Shown piece by piece: positions 26,289 through 37,700 of a stretch of 64,000 nt of DNA. Within the stretch, counting starts at the first letter, position 1; every line of letters begins with the position of its first letter. The position numbers and the translations under genes were made by a program. Under the pieces are notes generated by a model. It did not search any database. It saw only the letters and a program-made list of their open reading frames with translations, and was not told the origin of the DNA. The stretch is from Symbiodinium microadriaticum (lineage: Eukaryota > Sar > Dinophyceae > Suessiales > Symbiodiniaceae): assembly GCA_001939145.1 (NCBI GenBank), contig LSRX01000491.1, positions 72,501 through 136,500 on the forward strand, given 5' to 3'.

Positions 26289-27490
26289 TTAATTACGGCT
26301 GAGTCGCTGTTCAACACCAACGCCAGAGAAGACTGGACAAGGACGACGCTTGCAGGCAAGCATCATGCGCACACACACACATGGTAATGTGCTTGGCTTA
26401 GTGCGTCGGCCCTCCTCTTTCCTGAAGTATTCCAGGTCACTAACAGTTTGAAATGATGGGGCCTCATGACCACGATCTTCTTGCAGCAACCAAAAGGCCG
26501 ATGTAATAGGCCGATGTAATGGCTGACAAAGTATAGGATACAGGGTTCTTGCTTTCACGAGATTTACCGATCCAGACAATGGCATGCTCCAAGACGTGGG
26601 GCAGGATGGGGGCCACGATGTGGTGCAAAGCCCAAAGCGTCAGGCTCTTGAACGTCAAGGGCGAGTGCTGACCTGAGACCCTTTGTCCGCCAAACACCTT
26701 AGGAACTCCTTGACGGTCCCTCGGTCCCATTTGTGCAAAGGACTGCTCGGAGAATTCACCTCCTCCTCCTCGGTCCAGGAAGTGAACTCTCCGTTCGCAT
26801 TCTCTTGAGGACGAAATTTGCAAATGTACTCGCAACCCTCGCGAATATCATCAGTCTCCTTCGGAACCTTGTTGGACGACCCCGCGGGAATCAGTTTGAA
26901 GTAGCGTACCCGGATGCCACCAAGACCCTCGAGCATGTACTGGAGTCCGCGTGAACCCTCGCGAAAATGCTTCTGAAGATCAACTTCACATGCCCTGCCA
27001 CTGTACATGTTGAGGATGGATTTGTGGTTCACCTGGGTATTTTCCGTAAACTTGATGTACTTGACGACGTGGTAGACATCAGAACCTTGCAGAAGGATGA
27101 AGAGCTGCATGTTGTGTGGTGTTCGGGTGTTGCCCTTCATGTGGACGACTTGTGGCAGGTCTGCGTGGTTCTGTTGGAGCATGAGAGTTTCGATCGGTTT
27201 GAAGTCGAATTCACCCTTGTGACCCATGATGATGTCAAAGAAAGCTTTTTCTTTCTCAAGGCATCACTGATGTCATCTTTGGCCGGAAGATCTCCGACTC
27301 GTACGGGTCCTAGGGGCTTGTTGACAACGATAGGCCTCTCGAGCTGTTGTAGTTTCATACCATGTGTTTGCCCGACTGCCTCTTCGAGGGTAACCGCACC
27401 GTCCAAGTTAGCAGGGTCCATAGACTGGGAGAGAGAGATCGCGTTACGAGGAAGCACGCTAGCCATGAGAGCACTGATGCGACGAGGCTA
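26289..27490 (-). pseudogene. Frame-shifted P-loop NTPase-like gene (copy A)
   Basis: On the minus strand one protein can be followed through at least four frame segments. (1) From ATG at 27466 to about 27240: an N-terminal part with S-Q-S-M-D-P-A-N-L-D-G. (2) After a one-base change in an A-rich run (about 27240-27252): 27227-26655, a well-formed 190-codon part containing M-G-H-K-G-E-F-D-F-K-P. (3) After another change near 26655-26700: T-F-K-S-L-T-L-W-A-L-H-H ... W-I-G-K-S-R-E-S-K-N-P-V-S-Y, where G-K-S-R-E-S-K-N fits Walker A (GxxxxGK[ST]) with two key residues altered. (4) After a 13-bp tandem duplication (26495-26520): P-S-F-Q-T-V-S-D-L-E-Y-F-R-K-E-E-G-R-R-T-K-P, running to TAA at 26289. 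I associate the FR-x-E-x-G-x-K-x-K-P stretch from memory with uncharacterised dinoflagellate P-loop proteins. The precise function is unknown. Third-position G/C bias supports past coding. Confidence 0.65.
26495..26520. repeat. 13-bp perfect tandem duplication inside copy A
   Basis: AGGCCGATGTAAT occurs twice in direct succession (26495-26507 and 26508-26520). Ignoring one copy puts the frames on both sides in register, so this duplication explains one of the frameshifts. Confidence 0.85.
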
Positions 27491-27618
27491 CGAAAATATA
27501 TCGCCTGATGAAGCTTGATCTGACAGGAGCTGAGACATGAATGGGCACACATTTTTGCAGAGCGCCGCCAGGGAATGAACGAAACTGGTGTCCACGAAAG
27601 CGTCTCGTCATAACAAAA
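27491..27618. other. Short spacer upstream of copy A
   Basis: No gene. The bases just before the copy A start (about 27467-27490) still resemble the same region of copy B (shared CGTAGCCTCGT), showing that the duplication included 5' flanking DNA. Confidence 0.5.
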
Positions 27619-28075
27619 TTAGCATATCTCTCGAGACAGCCCCAAAAAACCAAAAACACCTTCTAGAGACAGTCCCCAAAAAAACAAAAAAACAATGATT
27701 CCGGAACCTCTCCGAAATCGAGAATCAGCATATTTCTCGAGACAATCCCAAAATACCTAAGCCCATAAGCCAGAAATGCGCTCATTCTTCGAGACTGTCC
27801 CAAAAAAACAAAAATACCAAAACTCAGACAGCTCCAATAGCTTGGAAATTTTGGTTTGTTTGATTTTTTGGGCTGTCTCGAGCAATATGCTCATTTCCGA
27901 TTCCGGAGAGGTTCCGGAATCTTGGTTTTGTTTTTGTGGGACTGTCTCGAGAAATATACTCATTTCGTGGCCTATGGGTTTTGGTATTTTTGTGTCTCGA
28001 AGAACATGCTCATCTCGCGGCCTATGGGCTTGGCTTTGTGGCTGTTTGAGACGGTCTCGAAGAATGTGATCCTGT
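27619..28075. repeat. Symmetric inverted array: four left- and four right-facing units
   Basis: A unit of about 50-75 bp has a CTCGAGAC core. It occurs in one orientation at about 27630, 27663, 27736 and 27788 and in the opposite orientation (GTCTCGAG or GTCTCGAA) at about 27875, 27944, 27994 and 28054. Outside the core, the left units have A-rich CCCAAAAAA tails and the right units the matching TTTTTG-GGGAC. The longest paired arms are 27697-27750 and 27871-27921, both with the GATTCCGGAACCTCTCC word or its complement. It could be a foldback element or a nested MITE cluster. Confidence 0.75.
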
Positions 28076-28322
28076 GATGGCCTTTGGCTTCTTGTCATTC
28101 GCATACACAGGCATGTTAAATTTCACTTACAGTTGCATATGCATGTACATGTACACGTGCACGACGAGACCAACATTACCATACCGACTCACTGGACATA
28201 AGTACTAAACAAAAGGACACAAACCAAAGGAATCAAAGGAAGCATGGAAGAGCTTCACGGGCTCGGCAGCGGAGGAGTGTACCTGCAGCAAGGGTTGAGG
28301 GTGTGGATTCTGGGGGGGGGTT
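28076..28322. other. Unique sequence, no supported gene
   Basis: Nothing recognised. Confidence 0.5.
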
Positions 28323-28482
28323 ACCATCTATATATATATATATATATAATATACACATACATGCGTATACATACATACATATATATATATATACATCCAC
28401 ACATACACATACACACCTGCATAAACACATAAATGGACACATACATATACACGTAGGCATACATATGTACATGCATACATAC

Positions 28483-28533
<51 letters not shown>

Positions 28534-28880
28534 CATACAACGCATACATATACACACATGTACATATACATGTAGATACACATGTACATTCACATGTGCA
28601 TGCACATTTACACATGCACCACATACATACATGCGAACATACATAACGACGTACTTATGTACCTACTTACACGTGTACTCACCTGTGTCAAGTACATTAC
28701 ACTACATTGCCTCTTTTCACTCACTTTACGTACATTAGTTACTGTACGACACACCACCTCAAACTGCACTACATTGCATTACAGCAGGTTACGCTACATT
28801 GAGATGTACATGACACTGCATTACATCACATTAGCAGCATTACATTACAATAGATCACTATACCCTGCATTGCATTAGAT
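28323..28880. repeat. TA/CATA arrays followed by degenerate CATTA-rich DNA
   Basis: TA repeats (28328-28350 and 28378-28393) and CATA/ACATAT hexamers (to about 28535) give way to CACATGTA-type words. From about 28690 to 28880 the pentamer CATTA/TTACA recurs irregularly. Repeat-derived frames only. Confidence 0.85.
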
Positions 28881-29424
28881 TACAACAGCGTCATCCATTG
28901 AGCAGACTCCTGTTTCTGTTGCATTGCGGCCGTGCGCCAGGAAGTCCCGTGCTGCTGCACCGCCAAGAAGTGGGGGCTCGTGGGACAGTTCCTGCCTGAG
29001 GCACGGCAACCCAACACATCCCAACACCTCAAAGCTCCAACCGCCCAAATGCCGAAAGTGTTCTTCCCAGATTTCGGATTCCTTGTCGAGGCTTCGTTAA
29101 GCAAGAACCCTAGACGGGGAGCCTGCTCTCTCAAGGTATGTTGCTTGTTGTAGGAACACGGTGCGCAACTGTCAGATCTGACTGTGCATTCACGGTTACA
29201 CCCGAAATCACGACCCTGCACGTGCGACAGAAGGACTAAGACTTAATCTCAGCACTTGAGCCCGGAACAGCCAAGCGGCACAAGAGATCCTTGACGCACG
29301 TGCGCTTCCAGGATCATGTACCTTACGATGATTCGTCGTTTCCTCCTGCGGCCCTCACAACTACACAGCATGTCCCGAAGCGGTGTCGGTCGGGGCTATA
29401 TAATGTGCCTTTACACTACGGGGC
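28881..29424. other. Unique sequence, no supported gene
   Basis: Nothing recognised. Confidence 0.5.
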
Positions 29425-30018
29425 TTAGGGCTTTTCAGTTGCGCGTTCAGCGTTGAATTGGAGGAGCACTTTTAACCGTCTACGCACAAAACGCTCCAGC
29501 GGATCCCCGAGGACATTGCTGCCTCCTAGGTGCTCGGGTGTCATGAAGTCAAGACCCGGCCCGTCGACTCCAAGATCGTGCAGCAGTCTCTCCTTGTAGT
29601 GGAGGGTGTCGGATTTATGGGATCTCTGGCAACAGGTGAAGTTTACATCTCTCAATATCAGGTGTGCAAAGAAGCCTGAGACACTGTGAACATTTTGCAG
29701 TCTTTTTGTGCCAGGAAGCTGGGATGACTCCGGGTCCATCCAATGATAGCCCTGCACCTGGGTGGCACTTTGCTTTTCATGACAGACTTGCTTTTTCACA
29801 CCCCCATGCGTTTTGGAAGGTCGTTTGTCTAGTTTTTCCTTGTCCTTCGTTGTGGGCCTGGACGATGGAAGGTTCAGGTCGCTAAGGTCGCTTTCAGTCT
29901 GCACAACAACGATTGCATGAGGTTTGTCGTCTCCTTCCTCGAGGCGCCATTTTATGGCTTTCTGGCTCCTGGATCTCTCAGTATGAACCTGCAAAGCCCT
30001 CAGGCTTTGCAGGTTCAT
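29425..30018 (-). CDS. Candidate coding region, 197 codons, unknown product
   Basis: I do not recognise the product. The frame runs from ATG at 30018 to TAA at 29425. The second half looks most like real protein, with a charged, low-complexity-free stretch (about residues 140-190) containing H-D-L-G-V-D-G-P-G-L-D-F and a basic R-R-R-L-K-V-L-L segment. Codon third positions there lean to G/C. The first half is hydrophilic and Lys/Ser/Thr-rich. The start codon lies inside a perfect palindrome, so the true 5' end may be elsewhere (an upstream exon or a rearranged end). It could be a 3'-terminal exon, a decayed gene or chance. Confidence 0.35.
   Translation of the reverse strand: MNLQSLRALQVHTERSRSQKAIKWRLEEGDDKPHAIVVVQTESDLSDLNLPSSRPTTKDKEKLDKRPSKTHGGVKKQVCHEKQSATQVQGYHWMDPESSQLPGTKRLQNVHSVSGFFAHLILRDVNFTCCQRSHKSDTLHYKERLLHDLGVDGPGLDFMTPEHLGGSNVLGDPLERFVRRRLKVLLQFNAERATEKP
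29983..30018. repeat. Perfect 36-nt palindrome, 16-bp arms, 4-nt loop
   Basis: ATGAACCTGCAAAGCC (29983-29998), loop CTCA, then the exact reverse complement at 30003-30018. Open frames on both strands begin with the same Met-Asn-Leu-Gln because of it. Confidence 0.95.
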
Positions 30019-30535
30019 GGAACTCGGATCTTCTTTGAGTCTAGTCTTCCATCGGCTTGGGTTAAGCGGATTCGGATTCTAAACCTCCAACTTTGCAAAG
30101 CAGCCAACCGAGACCCAAGCCCCGAAACGGACGCCCACAAGTACGTAAGGGAGCTTCGAGTTACAGCCCCAGGCATTGAAACACAAGGAAGTCCAGCGGA
30201 GTCCAACGAGTCTCCGAACTGTCAGGCCCTCATGCAAAACCGAACCTAATCACACATCAGGAAAGCGCCCCCGCCGCTAACCCTCACACCCGAAGGTTCT
30301 AAGGAATGTAACCCGAAATCCTCCGCCAGCTCCAAACCTGCGATGAAGAGGCGCCGTCCACTGCAAAGAAGCATTGGGGCCCATCTAGTGAGGAGCACTT
30401 CGCCTCTGCCGGCCGCTCCTGTCGGCACGAGCTGGACGGTTGGCTTCAAACCTGAAACCTGTGGCTACGGCCTCAAAGCTTCGTCTTAGTCGTCAGACGG
30501 AGCAGCAGGAAGAAGCAGTGGTAGCGGGAGCAGCA
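30019..30535. other. Unique sequence, no supported gene
   Basis: Nothing recognised. Confidence 0.5.
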
Positions 30536-30570
30536 GCAGCAGTAGCGGGCTGGTCGTCGTCGTCGTCGTC

Positions 30571-30602
<32 letters not shown>

Positions 30603-30622
30603 CGTCGTCGTCGTCGTAGTAT
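30536..30622. repeat. GTC/GTA trinucleotide array
   Basis: A GTC block, a GTA block and a second GTC block follow each other. Confidence 0.93.
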
Positions 30623-32280
30623 AATACAGTGGTAGCGACAGCGGGCTTTCATATGGGATGTCGGTGCATTGTGGGAACTTTGAGGGTGTGGGCTCCTAGC
30701 CCTTTGCTGTTTGCTCATGAAGTCGGCGATCGAAATAGTGGAACGGGAATCATGAGTTTATAAACACTCACTCATCAAATCATGATCTAGGCATTATAGT
30801 AAACACCATGACATGAAGTAATGATAAAGCTCATGCAGCCAGAACACGTTACTGATGGCAAAAAAACCGTAGGCTTTTCGGCGCCGCAAATTCATGCATC
30901 ACTTTGGCAGGTTCGGGGCGGCTTTGGATTCAAAGTCGCGCAACTAGCAGTCAACGAGTATGAGTAGCACCGGTAAGCGCTCAAACTGTAGTCGTCATAG
31001 CCTGAAACAGCGAGAGAGCATATAAACCGAGGAAGACAAGAGGCCTCCAGAAATGAGGTCTCAACGAAGATCGAGGAGCGCAGCTTTCGCAGGAGATCGT
31101 CGGTATGATGTGGCCCCACCGTCCTGGGTGACTACAGCTGAAAGCCAGAACAGCTCAAGGCCTAAAATGGCTAGTTAGTAGCCAACCGGCATCCTTGAGT
31201 ACTTCGTCGCTCTTCCGCGCGAAGAGCAAACACGTGGGGCATGCTTGATACGAACAATGCGCCCTGAACTCAGGATGAAGGCTACATAAACATGGTGTTG
31301 GAGCTCGAGACTTTAACAATGACCTAGCCCTGACTCCTCATAAACCGTGAACACCAACTCACTTTAGTCCAGGGGCAATGCTCCGTCCACCTCAGGCAAG
31401 GCCAGCCAAAGCCAACAGTATGCCATGCATACAAACCATGAGCTCGCCATTCTGCACCAGAGGTTGTAGAGACCAAACTCAGAGGGGTGTCCGGGGCGAT
31501 CTGTCGAGCTTCCGAAACATGTGTACATACGGAGTGTTCGCTGACCATCTCAGCTTGTAGTATCTTGTAGTGGGCAAAGCTGGGTACCTTGACCACTCAC
31601 GGACTCGCGGGTATGCAAAAATACACACCAATCCAAGCACCATGGACTTTAAGGTCTGCTTCCACGCCTGACACAAATCTCATGGCCGAAATGGCTGCGG
31701 TGTTCGTGTTCGACTCGAGTGCGAGTCAAATGCATCACACGTATCTACCTCGGACGACCTTTGCTACCACACTTCCCAGACACGCCAAACCCCAAACCGA
31801 CGGCACCTCAGGTCCCACTGCTCGCAGTAGGAGTGAGAGCATAGGCGCAACCATGTTGTAGTTGAAAAATGTTGCTGGCGGAGCTGTGGCACAGCCGTCC
31901 GCCTCTGTTTCAAAAGAAACAGGGCTATGTGAGCACACACGAAGCTGGAAGAAATTATAATGCAAAACGGCCTAGCAAATTATCTTGACGATATGGAAGC
32001 CTAATGACTTTCTGGACTTATCAAGTGTTTCTCGAGGTTCTGAAGTTCTTCGCCGGACTTGAACCCATGGCTGCAGCAGGATACTATAAGCTTGCTAGGG
32101 ATTCGCTGTTGCAAAAAACTATGATGACTATAATTTGCGAGACAACAACTTTGGTTCTTGAGTTCATCTTGTGAAGGTGTTGATGTTAAGGCTTTAGAGC
32201 CTGTGGGAGCTTCCTGCTAGTTTCCTCCTGAAACATGGAAGCTGGTTTCTGATGCCGTCTACGCCGTCCGTCTCTACTCC
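30623..32280. other. Unique sequence, no supported gene
   Basis: No gene recognised. Two small adjacent inverted repeats lie near 31882-31922 (GCTGTG/CACAGC and CTGTTTC/GAAACAG). Confidence 0.5.
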
Positions 32281-32281
32281 G

Positions 32282-33808
32282 GATGTCAAGAGCTTGTTGG
32301 GTATCCGACTCCCCCCTCCTCGCCACGCAGCCACATCTGCGGCCTCTGCTCAGGACGTTAAACCCATCCAGATGTCCAGAGCTCGATGGGTCGATGGGTA
32401 TTGGTAATGGAGCAGAGAGGCATGCGCAGCTACCAAAACGCAACCGTCCTAGCGGTCCCAGCGCCACATCTGGAGAGTGTTCTCCCAGCCAGCTGCCTCC
32501 ATCTGCCGGAAAGGCAGCGGCACCGCATTCTGACACATCAAGGTTCGTCTCTGCTCCGAGCCGTTAAACCCATCCAGATGTCCAGAGCTCGATGGGTATT
32601 GGTAATGGAGCAGGGAAGCATGCGCAGCTACCAAAACGCAACCGTCCTAGCGGTCCCAGCGCCACACCTGGAGAGTGTTCTCCCAGCCAGCTGCCTCCAT
32701 CTGCCGGAAAGGCAGCGGCACCGCATTCTGACACATCAAGGTTCGTCTCTGCTCCGAGCCGTTAAACCCATCCAGATGTCCAGAGCTCGATGGGTATTGG
32801 TAATGGAGCAGGGAAGCATGCGCAGCTACCAAAACGCAACCGTCCTAGCGGTCCCAGCGCCACACCTGGAGAGTGTTCTCCCAGCCAGCTGCCTCCATCT
32901 GCCGGAAAGGCAGCGGCACCGCATTCTGACACATCAAGGTTCGTCTCTGCTCCGAGCCGTTAAACCCATCCAGATGTCCAGAGCTCGATGGGTATTGGTA
33001 ATGGAGCAGGGAAGCATGCGCAGCTACCAAAACGCAACCGTCCTAGCGGTCCCAGCGCCACACCTGGAGAGTGTTCTCCCAGCCAGCTGCCTCCATCTGC
33101 CGGAAAGGCAGCGGCACCGCATTCTGACACATCAAGGTTCGTCTCTGCTCCGAGCCGTTAAACCCATCCAGATGTCCAGAGCTCGATGGGTATTGGTAAT
33201 GGAGCAGGGAAGCATGCGCAGCTACCAAAACGCAACCGTCCTAGCGGTCCCAGCGCCACACCTGGAGAGTGTTCTCCCAGCCAGCTGCCTCCATCTGCCG
33301 GAAAGGCAGCGGCACCGCATTCTGACACATCAAGGTTCGTCTCTGCTCCGAGCCGTTAAACCCATCCAGATGTCCAGAGCTCGATGGGTATTGGTAATGG
33401 AGCAGGGAAGCATGCGCAGCTACCAAAACGCAACCGTCCTAGCGGTCCCAGCGCCACACCTGGAGAGTGTTCTCCCAGCCAGCTGCCTCCATCTGCCGGA
33501 AAGGCAGCGGCACCGCATTCTGACACATCAAGGTTCGTCTCTGCTCCGAGCCGTTAAACCCATCCAGATGTCCAGAGCTCGATGGGTATTGGTAATGGAG
33601 CAGGGAAGCATGCGCAGCTACCAAAACGCAACCGTCCTAGCGGTCCCAGCGCCACACCTGGAGAGTGTTCTCCCAGCCAGCTGCCTCCATCTGCCGGAAA
33701 GGCAGCGGCACCGCATTCTGACACATCAAGGTTCGTCTCTGCTCCGAGCCGTTAAACCCATCCAGATGTCCAGAGCTCGATGGGTATTGGTAATGGAGCA
33801 GGGAAGCA
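32282..33808 (+). repeat. 198-bp tandem repeat, seven full copies plus partial ends
   Basis: Units beginning GATGTCCAGAGCTCG start at 32371, 32577, 32775, 32973, 33171, 33369, 33567 and 33765. The last is cut after about 44 bp. The first full unit is 206 bp because GATGGGTC is duplicated in it, and it has several private substitutions. Units 2-7 look identical by eye. A more diverged partial copy at about 32282-32370 suggests the array grew from the left. The period is a multiple of three, so a 498-codon plus-strand frame (32386-33882) crosses all units and 61-codon minus-strand frames recur in each. I do not regard these as established genes. Confidence 0.95.
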
Positions 33809-34390
33809 GCGCATCTCTGTACGTGCACTTCAGGTCTCGATGGGCACAGCTTGAGGTGTTTGGGGCGTGCATCTGTAGATAGATTTGATTGCACGGGGCT
33901 TCTTTGATTTTAATGCCAATGCGAAGCCTCGAGCCTTCAGCTGACAATTGGACCGACGATCGCCCCTATCGTCTTCGGGTCTGAGAAACATGCTTCCAAA
34001 ACCAAGCCCCAAACAAGTGCCTACAATTTACTCTTGTTTCTGAGATAAGCCCCAACCTCGGGGCATCTGCAAAACCGTGCCTTCTTCTTGGAAGCTGCCT
34101 TCTTCTTTGGTGCGGCCTGGTGGGGATCATGAGATTAGCTGGAACGATGTGAGGGTGCGTGAAAACCGCCCACCCCTTTGCTTGACCCTTAACATATGGC
34201 TATCGTTTATTTAATACTCTTATTGTTTTACAGGACTTTGGGACTGTATGATCAGAGCTAATGTTACGAACATTCGCTATCGCTCTTTTTTTACTCTTAT
34301 CGATTCACACAGGATTCGATTGCTCTCAAAGTACGGACGCTCATGTTGATTTGCGGGACGCCACTTTTCACCATCAGAGTCTTGGTAATC
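33809..34390. other. Unique sequence, no supported gene
   Basis: Nothing recognised. Confidence 0.5.
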
Positions 34391-34594
34391 GTTGCTACCC
34401 GAACCACCGCCGCCACCGCCACCATCATCGTCATCACCGTCACCATCACCAGCACCAACCATCACCGTCATCATCACAATAACCATCATCATAAAAACCA
34501 CCACCATCATCACATTCACCCTGACCATGACCATGACCATGACCGCCACCACCACCACCACCACCGCCGCCGCCGCCGCAGCCTCCACCACCGT

Positions 34595-34633
<39 letters not shown>

Positions 34634-34785
34634 GCTCATCCTCATCATCATCACCCTCTCATATAATCACCAACAACAACATCAACGTCATTATCGCCAC
34701 TGTCCTTCTGATCGACATGGTGGTCGGTATCCATACCGTCACCTCACATCTGCTGCTCCTCCTCCTCCTCCTCCTCCTCCATGTT
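34391..34785. repeat. CAC/CAT/GCC triplets, CCCTCA hexamer array and CTC array
   Basis: CACCAT-type triplets run to about 34595. Six to seven CCCTCA hexamers follow at about 34596-34632, then TCATCA triplets and, at 34755-34780, a CTC array. The Ser/Thr/His-rich frames here are repeat translations. Confidence 0.9.
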
Positions 34786-37700
34786 AGCGGCGTCACCACA
34801 CCAACTCGATGAGTGACGATTGTAGCCGCCATTGTCTAGGCTTAGCAAAGCCAGCAGAACTCAATCAATGCAACAGCCAGGAGCAAAGCAACCCCTAACT
34901 TGTAGGTCTGTAGGTCGATTGTTATTTGAGTAAGTCTCGTTGAGACTGGTGTATTGAGGCTTAAAGCGCTTGTTCGCAAGTTGTGGATCTACGGTTCGGA
35001 GCCAGGCTTGTGGCTTCTCTTCAAAAGTTGCAGCCTGCGTTTAACCGCTTTAGGGTCCTCGGCCTAGGTTTTTCTAGTTGGAATCCTTTTAGGAGGAACT
35101 CGGCGCTTGCCTGGGCTTTGGGAACAGCTTTGACGCCTACACAGCATCGCGCAAGCCTGGCATCTATCCGAGTCATGAAAGCCCCACCTCGCACTCCAAG
35201 ATTGAAACCCTGGAGTGCTTGTAGCTGAAAGTCGGTCTGTATTCCCAGAAGTTCTGTTTAGTAGTCACTCTTAATCAGAGACTTGGGTTCTAGGGGGTCG
35301 TGAGTTCATCAAACGTGTTTGGTTTTCGTGGCAGGCGGCCACCCAAGCATTCAGGCCACACCCCTATGCGGTGTTGAGGTCACAGATTATCGGGCGCGAG
35401 CCTTAACCTTCAATTGCACTGCGAGTCTTTTTCTACTCAGGCTGGCAGAAGGATGACATCTTGCCTTGCACAACAAGGGTGAAGACACCACAGCAGCAGC
35501 AGCATTTAAAAGGCCTTCCCCGACTCCATGGGATGGAGAACCCCTTGCGGCATGCATGGGCTAGGCTTGGTCACAGTTTGGTGGAGCATGACAGGCATTT
35601 TGGGGGTTTAGGGTCGCCGCTACTTTATGGCGCTGTTCATATACCGCTGGGGATAATGTCGCAGTAAGTGTGACAGAGCGAATCGTATCAAGCTGTTAAA
35701 CTAATGGCAATGAGCCTTCAGGCTTCTTCAAACCCACGGCTGGCCAGAAGATAGCGGAGCGCTTCGAGCGACTCGATTTAAACATACGTCTCGTTGCCAG
35801 CTTCGTTCTCCCGAGACTGTCTAAACCACCGGCCCGAAGCCTTAAACCCCAAAGCATTCCTTCTGTCAAACAGAGCCCTATAGATTGGAGAGTGCCCACT
35901 TGTACAGGAAACTCGGCGAGAGCAGTCTGGTCTACGGACAAGCTGTCGAGTCCAAGACTTCGCATTCAGACCCTGAGTTGCGCGCCAAATCCCAAGAAAC
36001 AGTGTCACCGTTGGGTTGACACTGGTGATGAACATCGTTAGTAGCGAGCATCATCACTATCGATTCAATAGCGCTACATGCAGCAGACAAGAAAGATGCG
36101 TGCAACACTTGCTGACCCAGTGCTCAAAATTCAAAACGTGTCCACGACAGGAGTGCAGCCTAATTATCGCCGGGCCAGCCACACTGCGCGTGCAAAAGCG
36201 GCAAAGTGCCGCGGCTGCCTTGGCCCTTGGACTGCCCTTGGCGTTAACCACTTGGAATCTGATTAACCGCTCGAGAAGGTCTCGATCGGACACTGGCGCA
36301 CACACTCTTTGAGTCTCTGTCTGACAGGCACTGCTGCACCGCTGCGGATATGAAAGAACCCGCGCCTTCAGCCGCTTCGGGTCATTTGCGAAGTGGCGAA
36401 GCCATGTAGAGAATATTGCTTTTGGCCACACCCATGAGCTGACGCTCGTAATTGCCGGCTGACAAGCCGCAGACGCAACAACAGCCTAGTGCTAAACAAG
36501 CACTTTAAAAACGAAATCGAAATCTGGCCCACGAGGTGTTGCCTCGAAGATGTGATGACGAAAGGGCAGGCCTGCTGCCTCTGGCCTGCTTCCCTGCATC
36601 AGATTGTGTGCTGCAGATGTCCCTCATCGACATGAATCCCAATTTACGACCTTGTCCTGAGCACTTGTGTAAGCCTGCCCCACAGGTGCCAAACGTGCCA
36701 GTGCAGTAAGGCCTTTGACTGTCTACTTTGCGAGCCCCCGACCTGAATAATCATTGCGTTCCACTGTTCAGGGTCCAGAGGGTAGTGGAACAAGTCCTGT
36801 GAGCTGATCGAATAAGCTCGGTTTCACCTGTGTGGTTTCTGACGCGAAGTCGATGTCTCCACGCTTGGAACAAGTATCTCTTCCCCAGCCACATACAACG
36901 TTAGCTGGCTGCCGGTCGCTCGGGTATCTGGAACTTGAAGACTAATTTGCACGTCTAAACATCTCTAAACCTGTACGCCTGAAACCTGCAGCGCTGAACT
37001 GCCAGAAAGGAGTTACGGTGTTATAGCAGGGCTTGCAGGCAGGCCGGTGGTCTCATCAACTGAATCGTCATCGGCCAAACAGTGAAACTCCCCGATGCCC
37101 AAGAGACTAGGGGCGGCCTTTTTCTTGGAGTCGTCGAAGGCCTGAACACGGAAACTTCGACTTGGGCCTCGAAAGCTTCGAGTCCCAAGTCTGATGGGAC
37201 AGATTTTAAGTCGAGCTTTGTGTAAGGCTGTAAGGGGCTCACCAACCATAGACGAGCAAGAGATTTCCGGGTCCGAGCTCTTTATATGTGTGTGTGTGTG
37301 TGCTTGCGGCCTGCACGGTTCTGGATGTTCTCCAGCCAGTATATCTCTGTTGTGCCAATGGTTGGGCGAGTTGAAGCTCACCTACAGTATATTGGCCTTA
37401 GACTCCACGCCCCGAGCCATATCTCCAAATTCTGGACTGTGGGGTTCGAGCATTCTACTTTTGCAGTTTGGGGCCTGAGAACCTGAGCATGCGGCCAGCA
37501 CCAAATACGAAGTGCCGAGACAAATCTCTTCGAATCGCAGACCGTAGGCCACGAACCACATTATACTGAAAAGGAATTTTCAACAGATGTTCAGCCCAAG
37601 GTTGGAGACTTGCAGCACTATATGAACCATGGACGCTATGCCATGGAGCAACTTAGGACTTTCGGCATGCAACTGTCTCGAGGCTGCACAGAATGAACGT

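Noticed and set aside
31880..31925. Two adjacent small hairpins as a terminator or riboswitch
   Set aside because: Stems of 6-7 bp are common by chance, and there is no gene next to them.
32371..33808. CRISPR array
   Set aside because: The 198-bp units are contiguous and identical with no unique spacers, and the setting is eukaryotic.
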